Assembly: GCA_910591455.2 (NCBI GenBank)
Contig: OU342804.1
Coordinates: 28,242,281 to 28,306,280, forward strand
DNA length: 64,000 bases
From: Pholis gunnellus
Lineage: Eukaryota > Chordata > Actinopteri > Perciformes > Pholidae
Direction of reading: 5' to 3'
Positions 26,789-37,995 of this stretch are shown here, piece by piece. The position numbers and the translations under genes are program-made. Within the stretch, counting starts at the first letter, position 1; each line of letters starts with the position of its first letter. The notes below the pieces were generated by a model, which was not told the DNA's origin, made no database searches, and worked only from the letters and a program-made list of their open reading frames with translations.

Positions 26789-26795
26789 GTCAGCC

Positions 26796-28365
<1,570 letters not shown>

Positions 28366-28507
28366 TCCAATGTGTACTGGCCCAACATCCACTCCATCAA
28401 CCTGACGCTATTCAACATCAGCCGAGATGACAACAACTTCCTGCTGACCTGCATCGCTGAGAACGTGGTGGGGATGACCAACTCCTCCAACCAGCTCAAC
28501 GTACAAT
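28366..28507 (+). CDS. ntrk3: ntrk3 (TrkC) exon: second half of Ig-C2 domain 1
   Basis: This 142-nt exon starts after a strong pyrimidine-rich TAG acceptor in phase 0 and ends at a GTGAGT donor in phase 1. It encodes SNVYWPNIHSINLTLFNIS, then LLTCIAENVVGMTNSS and NQLNVQ. The second Ig-fold cysteine is in LTCIAENVVGM, a TrkC hallmark. NLT, NIS and NSS are possible glycosylation sites. Together with 26646-26788 it makes one complete Ig-C2 domain of about 95 residues, bounded on both sides by phase 1 introns. A run of 23 G begins 57 nt beyond the donor. Confidence 0.95.
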
Positions 28508-28563
28508 GTGAGTTGGATTTCTTCTATGATTTCAGCCCGAGAAACTCTGGCCATGCACTGCAT

Positions 28564-28586
28564 GGGGGGGGGGGGGGGGGGGGGGG
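28564..28586 (+). repeat. Poly-G run, 23 nt
   Basis: Twenty-three consecutive G, 57 nt past the donor at 28507 on the non-template strand. Intronic G runs near donors can bind hnRNP H/F type proteins. Confidence 0.95.
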
Positions 28587-29199
28587 AATACATTTTAAGC
28601 CCATGGTGGAGAGCCAGTGACACACTCTTTTCAAATGTACACTTCGGGTTCTCCTTATAGATTACCTGCTGCTGCTTTTTTTCACCCCATTGCTTGACTT
28701 TGTATATTATTAAAAGAAAGCCGTAAGGCTTTGAATTATTCCCTTGAAATTAGTAAAACTCTGACTCTGAGTTTACACTAATGCTGCCCATGTGTTAAGT
28801 GAAGGTAGGTATTTGACATAAAATACATGCTTATATTCTTATTAATTAATTTAATTAATCTTCTACTTTAAATAAATCAGTATCTTGGCCCAAGGTGTAA
28901 ACATAGTAACATCATGTTCAACTACAAAGTAGAGACTGGAAGCTACTTTGCAACTGGGAGGTCTTTTTATACCTAAATGTTAGCTTGGGTTGAACACTTT
29001 GAGTTGTGAAACCCCTTAGTTTAACTCATGATAGTTTTATTGATAGTTAATAATCGATCCAGGGTTTTTAGGATGTCACATTGAATGTTAATGCAGTCAT
29101 TAGCATATTTTGTAAGGAAAAATGGCTTCACAAACGTTCACTGTTGCATTTCTCTCCAAGGTTTATTAACCCACAGTTGAAAGAGATGTTTATGTTCTT
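28587..29199. other. Intronic sequence, nothing recognised
   Basis: No feature seen in about 600 nt after the poly-G run. Confidence 0.5.
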
Positions 29200-29645
29200 A
29201 TGACTAAGAGTTTACAGCCATGCTAGCAGCTCTGTGTGGTTATTTTGTACTGTGCATGGTACATCGTAGCTTTGAGCTAAATGCTAAAACCAGCATGCTA
29301 ACATGTTCACAATGATAATGCTCATGCAGAAGTTAAGCAAGTAAAATGTCTGTCTGTCCATAAAATTATCTAAGTTTAGCGTGTTAGCAAGCTAACATTT
29401 GCTTATTTGCACTAAGCTGAGGCTGTTAGGAATGTAATTAGCCTGGTAAGCCAAGTAAAACAAAGTATTGGAAAATGTGAATTTTTAACTATCAATGTCT
29501 AATGGCTTTTCAATTTGAGGCGAACATGAATGTCTGTACGTAATTCCATAGCAATCCATCCAATAGTTGGCAAGACACTTCACTAAATGCCAAATATCCT
29601 TATGGTAGCACTGGAGGAAAAGTCAGATATTTCGGTCTTGACCAA
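29200..29645 (-). repeat. Interspersed repeat copy (GCTAAC-rich family), mixed orientation
   Basis: CAGCATGCTAACATGTTCAC, GTGTTAGCAAGCTAACATTT and the block ATCCATCCAATAGTTGGCAA with ACACTTCACTAAATGCCAAA are shared with the copy at 30830-31045. Parts read in the opposite sense to the copies at 4150 and 35395, suggesting nested or rearranged insertions. Confidence 0.55.
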
Positions 29646-29822
29646 AATGGTGGACTGGCAGAGCGATATTGCCTCCCCTAGTGAGGATAAAGATTCTAGG
29701 TTGTCATGGTGTTTGCCTCTTGATTAAATGCTGGGTCAGCAATGTTTCCTTTGACAAGAACTTTAAATTTACATAGCGTGATTTCACATATAATTTAGTT
29801 ATTTTTAAACTAAACAAACTCA

Positions 29823-29980
29823 GTCCTCTTAAAGTGGACAAAAAAACAGAACTCCATTTTTTCTATTTGTGTTCATACTGTTTGTTCATTTAGAACAAAC
29901 AGTATGAACGTACATAGAAAGAGGAAGTATAAAAAGAGGTTTCAGTTCTGTTTCTGGTCCACTAAGACCTCTTTCTGTTC
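29823..29980. mobile_element. Foldback palindrome, probably a MITE
   Basis: The centre is a perfect 17-bp inverted repeat (GTTCATACTGTTTGTTC at 29871-29887 and its complement at 29893-29909) with a 5-nt loop. Homology between arms continues outwards with gaps: AAAGTGGAC with AAACAGAACT on the left matches AGTTCTGTTT with GGTCCACTA on the right. The whole could fold into one long hairpin. No clear target duplication was identified, so class and exact ends are open. Confidence 0.6.
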
Positions 29981-30829
29981 ACACTTCAGTTCCTGCCTTT
30001 ATCACTCTGATGGTCAATGCTTTCCCCTTCATTGACATTTTTAGGGTTTGCACAGGCGCTTCACACTGCAATAACAGAAATACCATAATTTCTGTCACCC
30101 TAATATTTGTCATGTCTCCATTAGTAGTCGTGTTTCTTGGGTATTAGATCTTATTTGCTCATTCTTCATGGATGCTCTGAATAAGACTCTAATGCTTAAA
30201 ATGCGAAATAATGCTGCTCTGTGGTTGAAGGTTGCAAATCAGTTAACACTGCTGGTGTTGTGATTGTTTGGAATGAAATCTCAGCCGTCCACTGAGCTAG
30301 AGGCTTATCCACATTAAAGGCCATTAACTTGTCTGTGGACTGCCATGGTTTGGCAGCCAGGCTGGTACGGTTTCAATAATCCAGTGCACCAAAAGACAGC
30401 ACAATTTGAAAATACTGGTATTAACTTCCAGTGATGAAGTGACATTGGATTCAATTATTTTTCTAAGGAATACATCAATTTCCAACAGCTACTGTAAATA
30501 TTTGGTCATAGCTGAGACAAGCTGGCCTGGCTGAGTTTAAAGACAGTAGATCTGCTGATTGGGATTTTGACTGACCATAAAAGGAAGACCTAACACCAGT
30601 TTCTTTTGTCTGTTTTGACTCCCTCTCACCTCATTATCCAAGTTTAACAGAATGGTTTTGTAGCGTAAACTTAACAGCAATTAGGACCAAAACTATTGGT
30701 CGACAGCGTCAAAGTCCGGTTCTTTGTACACCAACCATAAACCAACCACCCCTAAGTGTTTCCTCCTAAATGTATTTTGTATATGAAGACATTTTGTAGG
30801 AGACGTGGCAGTCTGTCTGTCCAAATCAT
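29981..30829. other. Intronic sequence, nothing recognised
   Basis: No exon, RNA gene or element recognised in about 850 nt. Confidence 0.5.
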
Positions 30830-31045
30830 CAAATTAGTTTAGCATGTTAGCACGCTAACATTTGCTTAACAAGAAAACCAAAGTATTGAACAAATGTACA
30901 TGTTTACTTAATGAAGGTAAAATGTATGAATATGAATGTCTGTACCAAATTCCATAGCTATCCATCCAATAGTTGGCAAAACACTTCACTAAGTGCCAAA
31001 TATGTAAACTACAGGGTGGCGCTAGAGGACAAGTCAGATATTTTG
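30830..31045 (-). repeat. Interspersed repeat copy (GCTAAC-rich family)
   Basis: It has TTAGCACGCTAACATTTGCT and the same CATCCAATAGTTGGCAAAAC, CACTTCACTAAGTGCCAAAT and GACAAGTCAGATATT blocks as 29520-29640. Confidence 0.55.
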
Positions 31046-31775
31046 TTCTTGAGCTGTTTTGCTCATGGTCAATGAATGGAAGGCAGGGGACATACTCACT
31101 ATATTGCCCCAGTCTTGATGATCTATCTTACTTTATATTGAATCAATAGCAACTTGTTACATTAAGCTAGCTGAGGATTGTGATGTAAATTGTGTCTGGA
31201 CTTGGTCTATATTACTAGTTGATCTTTTTTGTTTTTCTTTTAATAGTTTCAAAGTTCTGTGGAAGGTAGATCTTGACATGAATGGTCACCACTGAGTTTT
31301 AGTTCAACTGAACAAGATCTGGCAGACAGCAGAGAAGATAACTGGAAGTCAAGAATGAAAAAAAAGATCTAGAATGGAGCTGGTGCAGTGAGAAAGCTTG
31401 GAGGCAAGCTTTCTCTTGCATGAGATGTCTTTAGTGGCAGCTTTGATGGACTTATGTTGGAGACAGAAATATATCCTGTATTAATGACACTGACAGTCTA
31501 AGAGAATAATTTACAACAGGAAAGAACAAATCTCCTTTATCAGGCAGAACAGCCAAATTATGCAGGTACATTTAGAATGCAATGAGGTGTTGCACAGTTA
31601 CAAACCGAGTGAAATTGATGTAGCCAATTAGCAAGAACATACCCTCCAGGCCACATAAACGCTCAGCCTTGATCCGAGCGGAAAAAGGAAAAGAAAAATC
31701 CCCCCAGCAATGATAAAGCAACGATTTGGTAACCATCAGGATGTTCCTCTTATATCCAGACCATGAATTACACTA
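31046..31775. other. Intronic sequence before the Tc1 element
   Basis: No feature recognised in about 730 nt. Confidence 0.5.
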
Positions 31776-31777
31776 TA

Positions 31778-33370
31778 CAGGTGCTGGTCATATAATTAGA
31801 ATATCATCAAAAAGTTGATTTATTTCACTAATTCCATTCAAAAAGTGAAACTTGTCTATTATATTCATTCATTACACACAGACTGATATATTTCAAATGT
31901 TTATTTCTTTTAATTTTGATGATTATAACTGACAACTAAGGAAAATCCCAAATTCAGTATCTCAGAAAATTAGAATATTGTGAAAAGGTTCAATATTGAA
32001 GACTCCTGGTGCCACACTCTGATCAGCTAATTAACTCAAAACACCTGCAAAGGCCTTTAAATGGTCTCTCAGTCTAGTTCTGTAGGCTACACAATCATGG
32101 GGAAGACTGCTGACTTGACAGTTGTCCAAAAGACGACCATTGACACCTTGCACAAGGAGGGCAAGACACAAAAGGTCATTGCAAAAGAGGCTGGCTGTTC
32201 ACAGAGCTCTGTGTCCAAGCACATTAATAGAGAGGCGAAGGGAAGGAAAAGATGTGGTAGGAAAAAGTGTACAAGCAATAGGGATAACCGCACCCTGGAG
32301 AGGATTGTGAAACAAAAACGATTCAAAAATGTGGGGGAGATTCAGAAAGAGTGGACTGCAGCTGGAGTCAGTGCTTCAAGAACCACTACGCACAGACGTA
32401 TGCAAGACATGGGTTTCAGCTGTCGCATTCATTGTGTCAAGCCACTCTTGAACAACAGACAGCGTCAGAAGCGTCTAGCCTGGGCTAAAGACAAAAAGGA
32501 CTGGACTGCTGCTGAGTGGTCCAAAGTTATGTTCTCTGATGAAAGTAAATTTTGCATTTCCTTTGGAAATCAGGGTCCCAGAGTCTGGAGGAAGAGAGGA
32601 GAGACACACAATCCACGTTGCTTGAGGTCCAGTGTAAAGTTTCCACAGTCAGTGATGGTTTGGGGTGCCATGTCATCTGCTGGTGTTGGTCCACTGTGTT
32701 TTCTGAGGTCCAAGGTCAACGCAGCCGTATACCAGGAAGTTTTAGAGCACTTCATGCTTCCTGCTGCTGACCAACTTTATGGAGATGCAGATTTCATTTT
32801 CCAACAGGACTTGGCACCTGCACAGTGCCAAAGCAACCAGTACCTGGTTTAAGGACCATGGTGTCCCTGTTCTTAATTGGCCAGCAAACTCGCCTGACCT
32901 TAACCCCATAGAAAATCTATGGGGTATTGTGAAGAGGATGATGCGAAATGCCAGACCCAACAATGCAGAAGAGCTGAAGGCCACTATCAGAGCAACCTGA
33001 GCAGTGCCACAGACTGATCGACTCCATGCCACGCCGCATTGCTGCAGTAATTCAGGCAAAAGGAGCCCCAACTAAGTATTGAGTGCTGTACATGCTCATA
33101 CTTTTCATGTTCATACTTTTCAGTTGGCCAAGATTTCTAAAAATCCTTTCTTTGTATTGGCCTTAAGTAATATTCTAATTTTCTGAGATACTGAATTTGG
33201 GATTTTCCTTAGTTGTCAGTTATAATCATCAAAATTAAAAGAAATAAACATTTGAAATATATCAGTCTGTGTGTAATGAATGAATATAATAGACAAGTTT
33301 CACTTTTTGAATGGAATTAGTGAAATAAATCAACTTTTTGATGATATTCTAATTATATGACCAGCACCTG
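31778..33370 (+). mobile_element. Tc1/mariner transposon with 202-bp inverted repeats
   Basis: The 1,593-bp element starts CAGGTGCTGGTCATATAATT and ends with its reverse complement. TA is duplicated at each end (31776-31777 and 33371-33372). The terminal inverted repeats (31778-31979 and 33169-33370) are nearly identical over 202 bp. The left arm holds two direct repeats of ATTAGAATAT..T.AAAA.GTT (31795-31816 and 31969-31990), the IR/DR layout of fish Tc1 elements. Well-preserved arms imply a fairly young insertion, yet the transposase is broken, so it would have moved in trans or decayed afterwards. It lies within the ntrk3 intron 28508-37049 in the same orientation as the gene. Confidence 0.96.
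32097..33082 (+). pseudogene. Tc1 transposase, DD34E type, frameshifted
   Basis: The product would cut and paste its own element. From the likely start MGKTADLT (32097; an ATG-less upstream extension to 32061 is unlikely) there is a helix-turn-helix DNA-binding region (EGKTQKVIAKEAGCSQSSVS), a basic stretch (GRKRCGRKK) and the catalytic domain. The first catalytic Asp is in MFSDESKF (32538-32540), the second in FQQDLAP (32808-32810) and the Glu in NPIENLWG (32911-32913). The Asp and Glu codons are 103 nt apart. A 2-nt loss after GCACAG, inside a short CA run, explains the shift, since 105 nt would give exactly 34 residues between them. A second lesion brings a TGA at 32998-33000, with the C-terminal coding resuming in another frame up to TGA at 33080-33082. 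It is not functional as it stands. Confidence 0.93.
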
Positions 33371-33372
33371 TA

Positions 33373-34754
33373 TATATATGTCAGCTCATATAACTTTACC
33401 CTGTGGATTGGCCATTGGCAGATTCGGTACAGACTGTATTCAAAGCCAGTATTTATTAAAGATGTCTGACATTTTTCTTTTTTGTAGCGAGCATGCTGTC
33501 GTAAAGCGCAGTCTATTGTGGCAGTTTGCAATGCATCACGCTACAGGACAGGGGAGATTTGTCACCAATTCAAACCTTCCCCTACCGAAGCACAGCTGCT
33601 AAGGACCGCGCCGGAATGACAGATTGACTTTGTAACATCTAGTCCTCGGGGCTCCCTCCACACGGACACTCTATGGATGTACATCTCCAGGCATTCTTCT
33701 TTTTTTTTCTTTTCTGTTGACACTCTCTGCTGGTGCTGCAAATTAACTTATTAATTTTTCAACACATGCTCCGATGGTAATTACATTTCCTCCCCTGCGC
33801 AGCCTATTGTCTCCGGAAATGTCATAAAATAGCTTAAACTGCCGCTCTGATTAGGGAGTAATCTGATTGACAGCAAAATTACCAGCCGTCAAAGTGACAT
33901 TCTCTGCATTCAAAGATGAGTTCTCTTTTTCTTTTCTTTTTTAAACTGTAATTAACCACAATGCAAATTCTGCCAGCCATTGTTCTGCTGCTGCCTGGAA
34001 CAATAGCAGCTCTACAGCATTGTGTACTCACACAAATTACCATGTTTCCCTTTGGTCCTACTGTACAAGCATAGCTCTCTATTAAAATAAGGAACTAACT
34101 AACACCTGGGTTTGTAGTACTTTTCCTTGAGTAGCTCTACAGGTAGAGCAAGGCATTGACTCTTATAATGAGTAACTAGTGAGGACATTTTGATTGAATC
34201 CCTTGAGACACTATTATCATCATGCTGCTTCTTACAGGTTAACATTTTCATCACAATGTGGTTCAACTCAGAGAGATTGCCGGCCATGATATTCTATTCG
34301 GCTGGAGCGTGGTATTTGAAATATGCCACCAGTGTTGCAGCTAGATAGCATTGCACAACTAGCCTTCACATTCACTGTTCTCATGGATCAAAGGCATGTA
34401 GTTATCAATGCCTGTCATCTAGCTCCACCAGGACACCATGTTGTTACGGATCACTGTGGAGCGCCGTAATGGCTTTTATTGTATTGACTGAGACTGGGGT
34501 CACAGCCACACTGAGGGGAAAATAGATCGGTCCCTAACTGTCCGTCAACAGGAGAATTTTCTTTTTCCCCCTCTCCCTCACTCTCCTCTCTCTCCTCTCT
34601 CTGTTTTTATGGTGCACAGCGATATGCCGTCCTCACTTCATGCCCATATCCCTCCCTCCCTCCTCACTCTTTCTCTTCTCTCATCTATATCTTTTCTCTT
34701 TCCTTCACATGTGCTCCAAATCACAGCTTTGCACACGCCCCCACAACCAGCACG

Positions 34755-34762
<8 letters not shown>
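33373..34762. other. Intronic sequence; possible conserved element 33760-33960
   Basis: No gene seen. The stretch 33760-33960 (GATGGTAATTACATTTCC, ATTAGGGAGTAATCTGATTG and GCAAAATTACCAGCC) is repeat-free with homeodomain-like words, and is a weak candidate for conserved regulatory DNA. Confidence 0.3.

Positions 34763-34828
<66 letters not shown>
34763..34828. repeat. (CA)n microsatellite
   Basis: A 65-nt CA run, seen directly, preceded by a CT-rich stretch (34560-34700). Confidence 0.95.
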
Positions 34829-34830
<2 letters not shown>

Positions 34831-35394
34831 TGCCTTAGCCTTTAGTGCAATTGAATGACTTTATTGTCACTATTGTCTAGCAGGAACAATATCGGCAAAA
34901 CAGTTTCTGAAATGACAGCTTTCAAACGCCAATAAATGCGTTATTCATCTTTTTACTGGGTGATTATTTGGTTTGAAAACATGAGCTATCCATTGGGACA
35001 CGCCAGTTAATAACCTGTTACTTTTATTATCAATTTATTTGACAATCATTTATAAATGAGTCAATCACTGTCTATCACTGTATTATTGATGAAGCCCACG
35101 TGTAGTATTTCCAATTAGGGAGGTTGTTATGCTTTAAAAGAAGTAGGTTGTGCGACATGTTGTCTGACCACATCAGAAAAATACCTACTCTGAGCAGCCG
35201 CACTGGAACTGACAAACGTCCCAGGCTGGATTCCTAACTGGTCAAAATGGTCCAAGAGGGCAACCCATGGAACCACAGGAGCCGAAAAAGCTCCATGTTG
35301 AATGGGTGTCAATTGGTTATACTTAATTCAAGCCATTGCAAATATGGTTACAACATTGCACTGCAAAGGTGCAATGAAATATTTCTACATTTAT

Positions 35395-35935
35395 TACATG
35401 GATTGCCATGAAACTTTGTACAGACATTTACCATATGGTCACGATAGGATAAGTCCTAATGACTTTGCGGATTACCTGAACCTTGCCCTTGGTGCCATCG
35501 GCAGGTTAAAGTTTTCACTTATCCACTGAAATATCTCGACAGCTGGCTGATGGGTTGGCACCAAATTTTAGGCAGACCTTCATGTTACCCAAAGGATGAA
35601 TCATACTTACTTTGCTGACCTCCTATAGCGCCACCAATAGGCTGACATTTGTGGTTTTGAGTAAAATGTCTCAACATATGGATGGAATGGATTGCCAAGA
35701 AATTAGCTTCAGTCATTCTTGGTCGTCTCGGGATGAATTGCAACAACCTCAAGTTATTATATGGTGCCATTATGATAAACTCTTAACCTATATAAAATAA
35801 TATATTAAATACTTTAGTTTTTGCAGGTAATTGGACCAAATAACCTACATTTTCACCAGCCTCAGCTGTACTCCGTGTTTAATACCATATAGCAAATGTT
35901 AGCACGCTAACACGCTAACCTTCTATAATCTGCTT
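35395..35935 (+). repeat. Interspersed repeat copy (GCTAAC-rich family), forward
   Basis: It includes GATTGCCATGAAACTTTGTA, CTGATGGGTTGGCACCAAAT, a second GGATTGCCAAGAAATTAGCT block, CAGCCTCAGCTGTACTCCGT and AAATGTTAGCACGCTAACAC. The duplicated ATGGATTGCCA block suggests two copies joined or an internal duplication. Confidence 0.6.
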
Positions 35936-37049
35936 TGTTGAGCCTATTGTTCTTACAGTAATGGGCACTTGGAGGCTTGGAGGGTACATACACAATGTGC
36001 AAAGGTCATAGGTAAGGGGGGAGTCTGGGGGCCCAAAAACAAACTTTTGCCCTGGGGCCTCCAAACAGGTACATGTGGCCATGCAAGTTCCCCATTTGGT
36101 GCCTGTAATCATCAACTATTTGGTATTTTGAATTAATAAATGACTAACCCCAGCCTTATTTCTTGATTCAAATTGTAATCTGAAATCTTGTACTATTCAG
36201 TAGCACACTGCATGAAACTGCAGGTGGAGATTCATCGGGGCTGCTGCAGGGTCATCTGAATGACGGCATGAACACACACACTCAAAATCAAGCGAATGTA
36301 AATAGGATTGCTCACACATGCCTATAGAAACTGCAGGCATTGAAGCCCAGCAAGAGACAAAGAAATGGCGTGTTATGAGTGTGTGTGAGAGGTAGAGTTG
36401 GTGGGTAAGTTTGGTGGGAAGGGTGGGGATGGTGTCTGGTATGTAGAACAGACACTGAGAGACTGCCAGGTAACACTGACAGCCAAATATTTCCTTTTGA
36501 TGATGTAGCTGCGAGAGTGACTCGTCGCAAAGACAAATCAGCGAATGAATTGTTTATGAAATGTATCTGATGGTATTAAAGTGATAAATTGCCTCTCAGC
36601 TTGGTGGCATTGTGGACTCAGAGGTGTGTTGCTGCATGTCAGGGAAGAGAGGCTTTGTGCTCCTTTATGCTGCGGAGATTCCTGTCTGCTTCAGGCGAGA
36701 GGAGCCCCTCGATCTGTTCATTTTTCTCCACCACTACGTGTACTGCTGCAATATGTAACACACATATCAAAACAGCTTTCTGTTAAGTCTTTTTGAGGTT
36801 CTTCAAAGAATTAGGACAGGTTTTCATCAGCCCATGGGTTGTGGAACTCTTGTCAACTTACGTTATAACACAAGAATCAGACTTAAACCCTCAAGAATCC
36901 CATCTTTAAGGTTTCAAGACGGGCAATACAACGTTCGGGGGAATCCAGGAACCGCTCATTCTGGTGTTTCCCTCATGCTATGGGTGGATTGACTTTTTTT
37001 CTCAAATCTGTGACGTAAATTACATAGTTTGTTTCCTTCTTCACTGCAG
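35936..37049. other. Intronic sequence before Ig-C2 domain 2
   Basis: No exon, RNA gene or clear element recognised. Confidence 0.5.
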
Positions 37050-37349
37050 TTCCTCCGGTCATCCTGAGACTGGCTGAGCCAGAGCAGCGCCACGATACCT
37101 GCATCGAGTTCACGGTTCGGGGCTACCCCCAACCCAAGCTGCGCTGGTTTTACAAGCAAAAGGAGATCCTCCAGAACAACTACATCCGAACCGAGATGGA
37201 CTTCTACCAGGACTACCTGGAGGGCTGCCTGACCTTCCAGAACCCAACGCACATCAACAACGGCAACTACACTCTCGAGGCCAGCAACCCTTTAGGAACG
37301 GTCACCAAGACGGTGTATGGTCACTTCCTCATGGCCCCGGATGAAGAAG
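37050..37349 (+). CDS. ntrk3: ntrk3 (TrkC) exon: Ig-C2 domain 2, neurotrophin-binding
   Basis: This 300-nt exon has a CTGCAG acceptor and a GTGAGT donor, phase 1 on both sides. It encodes FPPVILRLAEPEQRHDTCIE, FTVRGYPQPKLRWFYKQKE, then LEGCLTFQNPTHINNGNYTL and NPLGTVTKTVYGHFL before an acidic end (APDEE). In Trk receptors this membrane-proximal Ig domain makes the main contact with the neurotrophin (family knowledge). The two cysteines in DTC and EGC correspond to the surface disulfide typical of this domain. PTH..NNGNYTL..NPLG and GHFL match TrkC closely, while the segment around YIRTEMDFYQDY is more diverged. The exon is about the length expected for the whole domain. Confidence 0.95.
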
Positions 37350-37980
37350 GTGAGTGGATCATTTCCGCTTGATAGCCATTCCTCACTAGGCTTGTGGCTG
37401 ATGAGCTATGCACTGTTGGCAGCTGCCATCACGGATGTCCCCATAATCACAATTGAGAGTATACTCGTGGGGGAAAAAATGTCGTTTATACAAGGGTTAT
37501 TAACACATTTTTAATGCCTGAACATTGCCTTCCTACTCCTAGATTTGAATTACAATAAAAGAGAAAAGAAGAAATTCTGCCAAGTAACTCCCTGATTCCC
37601 CCAACAGCTAGAATGGCCCACTTTTTGGAAATGGGCGTCACGATTTGGAATAAGTCTTCGACTAGTTGAATTTCTTGTTTGAACTACCTGTTGTATGAAT
37701 TACAGGTTCCACCCTAGGTGGAAGACCTACTGGGAGCCTTTAGTTGTTATTAAAATATCCCTGCGCAGGGTGTAGGTTTGTGGAGTTGATCCCTGCCGGC
37801 TGGATCACTACCAGGGTTCATACACAGTTCAGTCAGGTAGATTTTTCGCCTGCAGTTCGCTCCGAGTTCACAGGGAGGGGGAATAAACCCACAAAATTTC
37901 TCCCCATGGTCAATATTCCAAGGTTAATACCTTGTGTCAATCTATTGACATAGCGTGACTTTCTGTCTTCTCTTTTGCAG
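37350..37980. other. Intron upstream of the microexon
   Basis: 631 nt, phase 1, ending in a long pyrimidine tract (GACTTTCTGTCTTCTCTTTT then GCAG). Nothing else recognised. Confidence 0.6.
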
Positions 37981-37995
37981 ACATAGTGGAATTAG
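37981..37995 (+). CDS. ntrk3: ntrk3 (TrkC) 15-nt microexon in the membrane-proximal linker
   Basis: A long pyrimidine tract ending TTTTGCAG precedes ACATAGTGGAATTAG, followed by a perfect GTGAGT donor. In phase 1 it adds D, I, V, E, L and the first base of a Val codon. Both flanking introns are phase 1, so inclusion or skipping keeps the frame. Trk genes are known to carry a very short, alternatively spliced exon at this point (the 18-nt insert of TrkA is the best known). That precedent, strong splice sites and exact phase support the call. The residues themselves do not resemble mammalian TrkC, which is expected in this variable stalk. A chance match cannot be excluded without transcript data. 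Confidence 0.75.
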
